A DNA stretch of 64,000 nt from Myxococcaceae bacterium (GTDB taxonomy: Bacteria > Myxococcota_A > UBA9160), in assembly GCA_905339255.1 (NCBI GenBank), contig CAJPFO010000085.1, positions 1 through 64,000 on the forward strand, read 5' to 3'. Below are positions 1-8,200 of the stretch, piece by piece (position 1 is the stretch's first letter; every line of letters begins with the position of its first letter). Position numbers and translations under genes: made by a program. The notes under the pieces are model-generated. The model was not told the DNA's origin, did not search any database, and worked only from the letters and a program-made list of their open reading frames with translations.

Positions 1-1594
1 AGCCGCCCTGTCCGGAGTTCGCGCTCGCCGCGGCGAGCGCTTCGGAACCTCCCTGCGCGTGCGCCGTGAGTGCCGTATCGATCGCGCGGCGCTCCGCCTC
101 GCTCGGAGCCATGACTCCCGGCATCCAGGCGAAAAGGCCCCCGATCCGCTTCTCGTAGGTGCCGGCGATCGGCGGCTCGTTCGTGAGGAAGACGGCTCCG
201 CCGTCGAGGTCGTAGGCGATCACGGTTCCGCCCGAGGTCGGACCCGTCATCCGGGCGGCCGTCTGGATCGCGGACTCGACGACACTGCTCGGTGACGCTG
301 CGCCCGGAACCCAGTAGTAACGATCCCCGTGCGGCTCGGCGTAGAGGCCTCGTGGTGCGTAGGTCGTCGCGTAGACGGCGACCTTCGGCGTGGCGTAGGT
401 CACGACCGGCGAGTAGTACGCCTCGACCGTCGCAGGCGCCATGTCCGAGGCGCTCTCGCTCGCGGCGAGCGCGACCGTCGCGGCGACGACCGGTGTCGTC
501 GCCCACCAGTAGATCGGGGCTCCGTACGCGCTCGGATAGACCCGTGCTCCGTAGACCGGGTAGGGATAGACGTAGTACGAGGTCGACGTGACGCCCGACG
601 CCGGCGAAGCGGTGGCGGTGGTGACGGTCGCGCCGTTTCCGCTTCCGGGCTCTCCCGAGATGGTCGCTCCGGTCACCGTCCCGTTCGACGCGGACATCGC
701 TCCCGCCGTCACGGTCTCTCCATTGGTTCCGATCCCCGCTGCCTTGATCCCGTTCTCGTTCACGAGCGCGACCCCCGCCGCCGAACCCTGGTTGTTCGTC
801 GTGGTGCCGCCGACCACGAGACCGGCGTCGGTCATCGCGCCTGCCGCATGCGTCTCGGACTGCCGGCCGGTGCTGGTCGAGCCCGAGCCGTCGTAGGTGA
901 CGTAGCCGTCCTGCTGCGTCCAGGTGCCGGTATGGCTCGCGCTTTCGCCGCTCGCACTCTCGGCCGTGACGGTGGTCGTGACGGAGTCGCTCGTCGTCGT
1001 CTGGTCGACATCGACCGATCCGCCGCGCGGCCCTTCGACGCCGTCCTCGGCCGTCGCGCTCTCTGCGCCCGACCGCGACGCGCTTCTCGATTCTGCGCTT
1101 CCGGACGCGAGCGGACTCTCGCCGCTGGCGGCCGAGCCGCCCGTTGCGTCTTTCCCGCCACGGTCGGCAAGCGAATCGCGCGACCGGCCGGAGAGGCCTT
1201 CGGAGGGCGTGCTCGAGGCGCCGCCGAGGGGATTGCTGCCGGCACGGGGCCCGCTCCCGGAGAGCGGCGATCCCGAGCCCAGGATCGCGCCACCCGCGAG
1301 GGGGCCGGCTCCGCCGAGCGCGCTGCCGCGATCCTGGAGCCGCGAGCCGGGGCTGCCGGCGCCGGTTCCGCTGGAGCGCGGTCCGGCAAGGGTTCCGGGC
1401 TTCGTGACGCCCTGGGGCTTCGTGAGGGCTCCCGGACCACCCCTCATCGGGGCGCTCGGCTTCGCCATGGCGCCGCGCCCTCCGCCAGGCCTGCCGCCTC
1501 CGCCGCGGCCGCCGGGGCCGGCCAGGGCGGCCGGAGCCAGGCCGAGCGAGATCACGACGAGACCCGCCACGAGAAGCCGCGGATGATGAAGCAT
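1..1594 (-). CDS. Gly/Ser-rich exported protein, C-terminal end beyond left edge
   Basis: This gene starts with ATG at 1594 behind a GGAGG ribosome site and runs out of the window, so its C-terminus is missing. The first ~24 residues form a signal peptide (MLHHPRLLVAGLVVISLGLA, then an AxA-type cleavage site). A glycine/arginine stretch follows, then a long Gly/Ser/Thr low-complexity part. Next comes a Tyr/Pro segment (TSYYVYPYPVYGARVYP) and a more normal globular end with a TGPTSGGTVIAYDLDGG section. The layout resembles the DUF6515-type protein at 53.6 kb: signal, Gly-rich linker, then Tyr-rich region. No enzymatic motif is visible. It is probably a periplasmic or surface structural protein, but the function is unknown. 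The frame is continuous for more than 530 codons, which supports it over overlapping plus-strand frames. Confidence 0.7.
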   Translation of the reverse strand, partial: MLHHPRLLVAGLVVISLGLAPAALAGPGGRGGGGRPGGGRGAMAKPSAPMRGGPGALTKPQGVTKPGTLAGPRSSGTGAGSPGSRLQDRGSALGGAGPLAGGAILGSGSPLSGSGPRAGSNPLGGASSTPSEGLSGRSRDSLADRGGKDATGGSAASGESPLASGSAESRSASRSGAESATAEDGVEGPRGGSVDVDQTTTSDSVTTTVTAESASGESASHTGTWTQQDGYVTYDGSGSTSTGRQSETHAAGAMTDAGLVVGGTTTNNQGSAAGVALVNENGIKAAGIGTNGETVTAGAMSASNGTVTGATISGEPGSGNGATVTTATASPASGVTSTSYYVYPYPVYGARVYPSAYGAPIYWWATTPVVAATVALAASESASDMAPATVEAYYSPVVTYATPKVAVYATTYAPRGLYAEPHGDRYYWVPGAASPSSVVESAIQTAARMTGPTSGGTVIAYDLDGGAVFLTNEPPIAGTYEKRIGGLFAWMPGVMAPSEAERRAIDTALTAHAQGGSEALAAASANSGQGG

Positions 1595-1898
1595 CTCACA
1601 CCCTCCAGGGGTCGGAACGACCCATGTGTGCTGGAGACCACAGCGGCCGCCTCGAAGCTGACTTGAGTCCAATTCACCCCGATCCATGGCAGCCAGAGGT
1701 GCGTCTCGGGGCATCTGCCGAGCCGCACCCCGGGCCTGTGCCCGGGGCGGAGCCGCCGCCCACGCATCGATAGGGGGTGTCCGATCGGAGAACGCGTTCG
1801 CAATCCGATTGCGGGCGAGCCGCATTTCGCGATCGCCCGTCCGGGGCTGCGGCCCGGCCGCGACATCCGTGCTTTCCTCCGCGCTCGGAGGCCCCACG
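1595..1898. promoter_or_regulatory. Divergent intergenic region with hairpin and palindromes
   Basis: This 304-nt gap separates the exported protein from the divergent phosphotransferase gene and should carry both promoters. It contains a perfect 8-bp hairpin, CCCCGGGC-CTGT-GCCCGGGG at 1728-1747, without a T-tract. Further on are two abutting palindromes: GAACGCGTTC at 1790-1799 and GCAATC-C-GATTGC at 1800-1812. The latter pair looks like a regulator-binding site, but no regulator gene is adjacent. I saw no convincing -35/-10 pair. Confidence 0.35.
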
Positions 1899-2885
1899 TT
1901 GTCCCTCGAGGTTCCGAAGCTCGCCGCCGCCGTGGCGCGTCACCTCGGTCCGCCCGGCGAGATCTCTGCGCTATCCCGGCTCACGGGTGGGGCTACCAAG
2001 TCGACCTGGTCGTTCGACGCCCTCGTCGGAGGCGAGCGGCTCGCGCTCATCCTGCAGCTCGCCGCAGCGGGGGCAGCGGGGCCCACGGCCGGCCTCGTCC
2101 GCGGCTCGAACGACGCGGCGCTAATGCGGGCTGCCGAGCGGGCCGGGGTCCCCGCGCCGCGGGTGCGGTTCGTACTCGATGCCGACGACGCGATCGGCGA
2201 GGGCCATGCGACCGACCGTGTCGATGGCGAGACACTCGGCAAGAAGATCGTTTCCGATCCGCGTCTTGCCGCAGTCCGTCCGAGGCTCGCCGCGCAATGC
2301 GGAGAGATTCTGGCGGCGATCCATCGCATCGAAGCGTCCGAGGTCCCATTCCTTTCCGCACAGGGGCCGACGCAGCAGCTCGCGCTCTATCGCGGGCTCG
2401 TCGACCACTTCGACCACGGGATCCCCGCCGTCGAGCTCGGCCTGCGCTGGGTTGCCGAGAACCTTCCCGCCCATCCGCGAACGACGGTCGTCCATGGCGA
2501 CTTTCGCAACGGCAATCTGATCGTCGGCGAAGACGGTGTCCGTTGTGTACTCGACTGGGAGCTCGCGCAGCTCGGCGATCCGATGGCGGACCTCGGTTGG
2601 CTCTGCGTGAAGACCTGGCGTTTCGGCGGCGCGCTCGCGGTCGGAGGCTTCGGCCGCCGCGAGGATCTCTTCGAGGCCTACGAGAAGGCGAGCGGCGTGG
2701 TCGTCGATCCCGTCCACGTGCGCTTCTGGGAGGCCTTCGGCTGCATCAAGTGGTCGATCATGTGCATGCTGAAGGGGCTCGGCCATCGCCGCGGCGCTCG
2801 TGGAAACGTCGAGGCGGTTGCGATCGGACGGAGAATCGAAGAGCCCTTGCTCGACTTCCTCGACCTCGTGACCGGGAGGGAATAG
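1899..2885 (+). CDS. Phosphotransferase (APH/choline-kinase fold) family protein
   Basis: The protein has the aminoglycoside phosphotransferase/ACAD10-like kinase fold. The N-terminal lobe carries LTGGATKSTWSF. The catalytic loop is VVHGDFRNGNLIV (Brenner HGDxxxxN motif), followed by CVLDWELAQLGDPMADLGW, which holds the metal-binding Asp. Length is about 328 residues, usual for the family. The start chosen is TTG at 1899, because GGAGG lies at 1887-1891 with ideal spacing; an upstream in-frame ATG would add a low-complexity tail. The stop codon TAG is directly followed by the ATG of the DUF6285 gene, so the pair is translationally coupled. In other bacteria this pair occurs near acyl-CoA dehydrogenases, suggesting acyl-CoA or hydroxyacyl metabolism rather than drug resistance; that is an inference. 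Confidence 0.88.
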   Translation: MSLEVPKLAAAVARHLGPPGEISALSRLTGGATKSTWSFDALVGGERLALILQLAAAGAAGPTAGLVRGSNDAALMRAAERAGVPAPRVRFVLDADDAIGEGHATDRVDGETLGKKIVSDPRLAAVRPRLAAQCGEILAAIHRIEASEVPFLSAQGPTQQLALYRGLVDHFDHGIPAVELGLRWVAENLPAHPRTTVVHGDFRNGNLIVGEDGVRCVLDWELAQLGDPMADLGWLCVKTWRFGGALAVGGFGRREDLFEAYEKASGVVVDPVHVRFWEAFGCIKWSIMCMLKGLGHRRGARGNVEAVAIGRRIEEPLLDFLDLVTGRE

Positions 2886-3242
2886 ATGCCCGCGACCGCA
2901 CCCGAGCCCGAGGTGATCCTCGCTGCCGCGATCGACTACCTCGAACGCGAGCTCCTCCCGACGCTCTCCGGATACCACCGCTTCCAGACGCGAGTCACCG
3001 CGAACGTGCTCGCGCAGGTCCGTCGCGAACTCGCCCTCGCGCCGCTCCAGGAGAACCGCGAGCGAGGTCGGCTCGAGGCCCTTCTCGGACACTCGGGGGA
3101 TCGCGACTCCCTCTCGCGCGAGCTCGCACGACGGATCCGCTCGGGGTCGATCGCGATCGACGATGCGGCGCTCCTCGACCACGTCCGGCAATCACTCGTC
3201 GAAGCCCTGCGGATCAGCAATCCCAAGTGGATCGGCGAGTAG
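2886..3242 (+). CDS. DUF6285 domain-containing protein
   Basis: This small helical protein (118 residues) begins immediately after the stop of the phosphotransferase gene. The sequence shows an early helix (PEVILAAAIDYLERELLP), a central basic helix around VTANVLAQVRREL, and a C-terminal RISNPKWI element. That pattern matches the DUF6285 family, which is typically encoded next to APH-type phosphotransferases. No catalytic residues are recognisable. It is probably an accessory or partner subunit of the kinase; its biochemical role is unknown. Confidence 0.8.
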   Translation: MPATAPEPEVILAAAIDYLERELLPTLSGYHRFQTRVTANVLAQVRRELALAPLQENRERGRLEALLGHSGDRDSLSRELARRIRSGSIAIDDAALLDHVRQSLVEALRISNPKWIGE

Positions 3243-3306
3243 GTCCGCGAGCCGCGCTGGGCATCGATGCCGCACGTCCCCACGTAGGGGCGACCCGCAG
3301 GGTAGC

Positions 3307-3325
3307 GGTCCAGTCCCAATGGACC
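3307..3325. terminator. Hairpin between convergent genes
   Basis: GGTCCA-GTCCCAA-TGGACC forms a perfect 6-bp stem with a 7-nt loop, placed between the convergent DUF6285 and asd genes. A weaker 4-bp CCCC/GGGG stem lies at 3278-3290. Neither has a strong T-tract, so terminator function is inferred mainly from position. Confidence 0.4.
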
Positions 3326-3335
3326 CCGGGACGCT

Positions 3336-4349
3336 CTACGAGAGCAGGCGTTCGGCGATCTGGATCGCGTTCAGCGCCGCGCCCTTGCGGATCTGGTCAC
3401 CGGCGACGAAGAGGTCGAGCCCGTAGCCCTCGTCCTGCGAGAGATCACGGCGGATGCGGCCGACGAAGACGTCGTCCTTCCCCGACGCGAGGAGCGGCTC
3501 GGGGTGGAGGTTGTGCTCGCGATCGTCGACGAGCGAAACCCCCGGTGCATCGGCGAGGACCTTGCGAGCCTCTTCCTCGGAGAGCGGCCTTTCGAAGGTG
3601 AGGTTGATCGATTCGCAGTGCGCCCGGAGCACCGGAACCCGCACGCAGGTCGCCGTCACTCGGATGCTCTCGTCGCCGAAGATCTTCCGCGTCTCGCGGA
3701 GCATCTTCGTCTCCTCTTCGTTGTAGCCCGTCGCGGGGTCGATCTTCGAGTTGTGGCTGAAGAGATTCCAGATGTACTGACGCTTGAAGATCTCGCTCGT
3801 GATCGCCTCGCCGCGAGCCCACTGATGCGCCTGCTCCTCGAGCTCGCGCATCGCCGCGGCGCCGGCCCCGGACGCCGCCTGGTAGGTGCTCACGACGCAT
3901 CGGACGACCCGCGCCGCACGGTGGAGCGGCCAGACGGGGACGTTCATGATGATCGTCGAACAGTTCGGATTCGCGATGATCCCGCGATGCTTCTCGATGT
4001 CCTCGGGATTCACTTCGGGGACGACGAGCGGAACGTTCGGATCCATCCGGAACGCCGAGGAATTGTCGACGACGACGCATCCGCGCTCGGCAGCGATCGG
4101 CGCGAACTTCTTGCTGATCGACCCGCCCGCGGAGAAGAGTGCGAGGTCGACGTCGTCGAACGAGTCCGGACCGAGCTCCTCGACCCGGTACGTCTTGCCG
4201 AGGAAATCGATCTTCTTGCCGGCAGAGCGGGCGCTCGCCAGGAGCTTGAGTGATTCGAATGGGAAGCACCGCTGCTCGAGGATCCGGAGGAACTCCTGAC
4301 CCACGGCACCGGTCACTCCGGCCACGGCAAGGCGGGGGGGATTGCGCAT
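3336..4349 (-). CDS. asd: Aspartate-semialdehyde dehydrogenase
   Basis: The enzyme reduces L-aspartyl phosphate to aspartate semialdehyde with NADPH, feeding lysine/diaminopimelate, threonine and methionine synthesis. An N-terminal Rossmann motif (AVAGVTGAVGQEFLRIL) is followed by DNSSAFRMDPNVPLVVPEVN and the catalytic-cysteine motif NPNCSTI (Cys ~130). The substrate-binding region VRVPVLRAHCESINL and the C-terminal dimer region VAGDQIRKGAALNAIQIAE are intact. Length is about 337 residues, normal for the family. The ATG at 4349 is preferred because GGAG stands 7 nt upstream; an ATG at 4364 would add five residues. It lies 48 nt behind nei on the same strand, so it is probably the last gene of an lhr-nei-asd transcript. 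Confidence 0.95.
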   Translation of the reverse strand: MRNPPRLAVAGVTGAVGQEFLRILEQRCFPFESLKLLASARSAGKKIDFLGKTYRVEELGPDSFDDVDLALFSAGGSISKKFAPIAAERGCVVVDNSSAFRMDPNVPLVVPEVNPEDIEKHRGIIANPNCSTIIMNVPVWPLHRAARVVRCVVSTYQAASGAGAAAMRELEEQAHQWARGEAITSEIFKRQYIWNLFSHNSKIDPATGYNEEETKMLRETRKIFGDESIRVTATCVRVPVLRAHCESINLTFERPLSEEEARKVLADAPGVSLVDDREHNLHPEPLLASGKDDVFVGRIRRDLSQDEGYGLDLFVAGDQIRKGAALNAIQIAERLLS

Positions 4350-4397
4350 CGATCGTCTCCGCATGCGACGGCCGCGGCGGCCGTCGAGCGCGAGATC

Positions 4398-5261
4398 CTA
4401 GCGCAGCGAGGAGGGTGCCTCACTCGGCCCCTCCCGGCGTTCGGGCTGGCAGCGCGGGCAGAAGAAGACGACCCGCGCGTCGCGACCGAGGCGACGCAAG
4501 GCGATCGCTCCGCCGCAACCGAGGCAGGGCTCGCCGCGACGTCCGTAGACGAAGAGACTCGCCGAGGGGACGACCGTCGTTCGACGTACTCCTGCGTAGG
4601 ACCTCGGAACTCCCGCACGCGATGCGGACACGTTCGCGAGGAGAAGCCGCCGGGCCGTCGCGAGCACGCGACGGAGCGTGCCGTCGTCGAGCTCCGAAAC
4701 GAGCGTCTCGGGGTGGATTCCTTCGATATGGAGGATCTCGGAGCGGTAGACGTTGCCGATTCCCGCAAGGGCGTGCTGGTCGAGGAGCGCCTCGCCGAGC
4801 GGCCATCGGCTCCGCGCTCGGAGTCGGCGGAGGGCCTCGTCCGGGTCGAAATCCGCAGCGAGCAGGTCCGGCCCGAGGTGTCGGAGCGGACCATCGCGCG
4901 CGAGCCGGTCCTCGCTCACGAGCTCGGCCACGGGGACGTCGAAGCCCACGGCGACGAAGTCCGGGACTGCGACGAGGACGCGGACCCGCGAGGCCGAGAG
5001 TTGCCAGCGCTCGCCGGGGCGGTAGACGTGCCAGGCTCCCGACATCCTCAAATGCGTGCGAAGCACGAGCTCTCCGGAGAAGCGCACGAGGCAGTGCTTG
5101 CCGACCGCGTCGACGCGCTCGACCCGGCGGCCCTCGACCGGATCGTCGTCGTTGGCGCTGGCGAGTCCCGCGGTCCGAGCCTCGAAGCGCACGACGGGCT
5201 TTCCGGCGAGCGCGAGGTGGAGTGTGCGCGCCGTTCGGAAGATCGTATCTCCCTCAGGCAT
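4398..5261 (-). CDS. nei: Fpg/Nei-family DNA glycosylase (endonuclease VIII type)
   Basis: This base-excision-repair enzyme removes oxidised bases and cleaves abasic sites. The mature N-terminus begins MPEGDT, with the catalytic Pro2 and Glu3 of the family. A helix-two-turn-helix segment (DQHALAGIGNVYRSEILH) is present, and a C-terminal zinc finger has CLGC and CPRC pairs. Length is 287 residues. Its ATG overlaps the end of lhr by 8 nt (ATGCCTGA), so it is translationally coupled to the helicase. A neighbouring lhr-nei arrangement is also known in mycobacteria, consistent with a shared repair role. The Nei2-like subgroup is likely, but I cannot fix substrate preference. Confidence 0.92.
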   Translation of the reverse strand: MPEGDTIFRTARTLHLALAGKPVVRFEARTAGLASANDDDPVEGRRVERVDAVGKHCLVRFSGELVLRTHLRMSGAWHVYRPGERWQLSASRVRVLVAVPDFVAVGFDVPVAELVSEDRLARDGPLRHLGPDLLAADFDPDEALRRLRARSRWPLGEALLDQHALAGIGNVYRSEILHIEGIHPETLVSELDDGTLRRVLATARRLLLANVSASRAGVPRSYAGVRRTTVVPSASLFVYGRRGEPCLGCGGAIALRRLGRDARVVFFCPRCQPERREGPSEAPSSLR

Positions 5262-8200
5262 CGGGCCTCGCATGCGCCGCTTCGACCGGCGAGCCGGGGC
5301 CGAGATGGAAGCCCTGCGGTCCGGCCACGAAGCCGGCGTCGACCAGATGGAGCGCGAGCGGATGCAGCCGCGCGGGAGCGCCATCGATCTCGGCGAGGAG
5401 CCTCCCGCCGCCGTCGCGGCGCGCGAGCGCTGCGATCGCTCTCGCGACCGCGGCGCCTCTTCGAGCATCCTCGCTCTCGTCGTCCGCAGGAAAGTAGAAT
5501 GCCTGCCGGGCCCCTCGGCCGATCCATGCTGCGAGCGCGCCGTCGACGAGGACGACGTGCGCTCCCACCGCACGCGAAGGTCGTCGCGCCGGGGCTCCGG
5601 CGTCGGCCGCTGGCCAGCGCAGCGTCGAGCCCCAGACGTTCGCGGGATCCGCTGCCGCGAGAGTTGCGACCTCGGGCGTCTCGCCGCGGTGTCGGAGCCG
5701 CCGGAGCAGATCGAGAGCGGCAGGACTCGCGAACTGCGTCGCGCCAACCCCCGCGACGAAATAGCCGCGGCGGATCCGGCCCGCGGCTTCGAGCGCCTGG
5801 AGCACGTCGAAGACGGGTCGGAAGCCTCCCGCGACTGCCTCGCTCGCTGCGACCTCTCGCGTCACGAGCCCGTGTCTCGCGAGGAGCTGTTGCGCGAGCG
5901 CAGCCATCCGCTCGGTCGTGCTCGGTCCCGCAGGGGCACGTTCGCCGACGAGCGACCAGCGCCCCTCGGCCGCGGGCGGAGCGATTCGACGCGAGCGGAA
6001 GTTCCGGGTGGCGCCTTCGCGCCTTCGCCGCTGCGCGCGAGCCGGTCGTCTCGCGAGCCAGGCGCGGAGCGCTCGAAGGCCGTCGTTCGTGACGATTCCC
6101 CTCCAGACGAGTCTCCAGAGCGCGTCGCTCGTCTCGCGCGGGAAGCCCCCACCGGCCGCCTCGTGGAGCGTCGCGAAGAAAGATGCTCCTCGCTCCCGGA
6201 GCGCTTCGACCAGACGCATCTCACGCTGCGGAAGATCATGGGCTTCGGGCCGATCGGCACCGAGTCTCGCGTAGGCATCCGAGAGATAGAGGGCGATCCT
6301 TCCGTCGCGCTCGGCGAGGGGTTCGATCCCGCACCAGACGATCTCTCCGGCCGCGAGAAGCTCGTCGAGGTCCGCGGGTCGATAGCCCTCGACGCGTGCG
6401 GGCAGGATTTCGCTCTCGAGCAGCGATGCCGGGAGCGCTGCTCCCTGGAGCCGCTCGACGGCGTCGAGGACCGCGTCGAGCCCGCGTCCCCGGCTCGTGA
6501 CGCCATGCCACGTGCATGCGAAGCGTGCGAGAGTCGCGGGTTCGACGGGCTCGACCTCGCGGCGCACTCGCGCGAGCGAGCGGCGGCGAAGCCGCTGCAG
6601 GATCTCGGGATCACACCACTCGCGATGGATTCCGCCGGGACGGAAGGCGCCCTCGACGAGCCTCCCTTCGGCGGTGAGCCGTCGCAAGATCCCGAGCGCG
6701 CGCTCGCGCGGAAGGTCGAATCGGCGAACCAGATCGTCGAGCGGGAAGGGGCCGTGGCTTCGAGCGTGACGCAGTACGAGGTCTCCCGCGGGATCGGCGA
6801 CCGGCGCCAGGAAGGCGTCGGGGATTCCCGCGGGCAACGGGACCCCGATCGCATCGCGATAGCGGCTCGCGTGTTCGACCGCGACGTAGCGCCGCTCGCC
6901 ACGCAGACCGATCTCGACGGCACGCCGGGCGGAGACGAGACCGGCGAGAGCGGCCTGCGCAACCCCCGCCTCGCTCCGCTCTCGGATCTCGTCTTGCGAG
7001 ACGTCGCCGAGGCGGAGCAGGAGGTCGTGGACTCCGTCGACGCTCGCGGCATGGAGTGCCGGTTCGAGACGCTGGAGCTCGCGTTCGAGCGAATCGAGCG
7101 CGTCGGCGTCGAGGAGTTCGCGAAGCTCGGCCTCTCCGAGGAGCTCGCGAAGCTGCGCGGGATCGATCGAGAGCGCCTGCGCTCTGCGCTCGGCGAGCGG
7201 CGCATCTCCTTCGTAGATGTAGTTCGCGACGAATCCGAAGAGGATCGCCGCGGCAAAGGGAGACGGCGTCGTCGAGTCGACGGTTTCGACCCGGATCTCG
7301 TGCGCGGCGATTGCCTCGAGCACCTGCCGGAGGGCCGGGAGATCGAAGACCTCTCGGAGACACTCGCGGTACGCCTCGAGGAGCATCGGAAAGGAGTTGA
7401 ACTGCGAGGCGACGGCGAGGAGATCCTGCGCGCGCTTTCGGGTCTGCCAGAGCGGTGATCTGCGGCCGGGGCGCCGCCGCGGGAGCAGGAGCGCCCGGGA
7501 AGCGATCTCGCGGAAGCGCGCCGCGAAAAGCGACGTGGCTCCGAGCTGGCGGATCACGAGCGACTCGAGCTCGTCGGGAGCGGGGATCAGGCGCGCGACG
7601 TCGGGAGGAACGTCGGACTCGGGAAAACGGAGCACGAAGCCGTCGTCGTTCCAGAGGGTTTCGGCGTCGATCCCGGTTTCGTCGCGAACCCGCGCGACCG
7701 CAGCCATCGCCCACGGCGCATGCACGCGGCCGCCGAGTGGCGAGAGCACACAGACGCGCCAATCGCCGAGCTCGTCTCGGACGCGCTCGATCACGATCGT
7801 CGAATCGTCGGGGACCGCGCCCGCGGCGGCCTGCTGGTCGGCGAGGTAGCGAAGCAGGTTGTCGGCGGCGAGCGGGTCGAGGCAATGTTCGCGCTCGAGC
7901 ACGCTCTGCGCGGCGCCGCGAGGAAGCGATCGAAGCTCGCGAACCAGCGCGCCGATGCGGCGGCCGAGCTCGAGCGAGCGGCCCGCGGCGTCGCCTCGCC
8001 AGAACGGCATCCGTCCCGGCTCTCCCGGGGCCGGTGAGACGAGGACGCGGTCGTGGGTGATCTCCTCGATCCGCCACGTCGACGCGCCGAGGACGAAGGT
8101 ATCACCCGGATGGCTTTCGAAGACCATCTCCTCGTCGAGCTCGCCGACGCGCGCCTCCTTGCGCGTCCCTCCGGCGAGGAAGACGCCATAGAGGCCACGG

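Noticed and set aside
832-1440. Basic Arg/Pro-rich minus-strand open frame
   Set aside because: It is a shadow of the Gly/Ser-rich exported protein in another frame and shows only Arg/Ala/Pro-rich bias.
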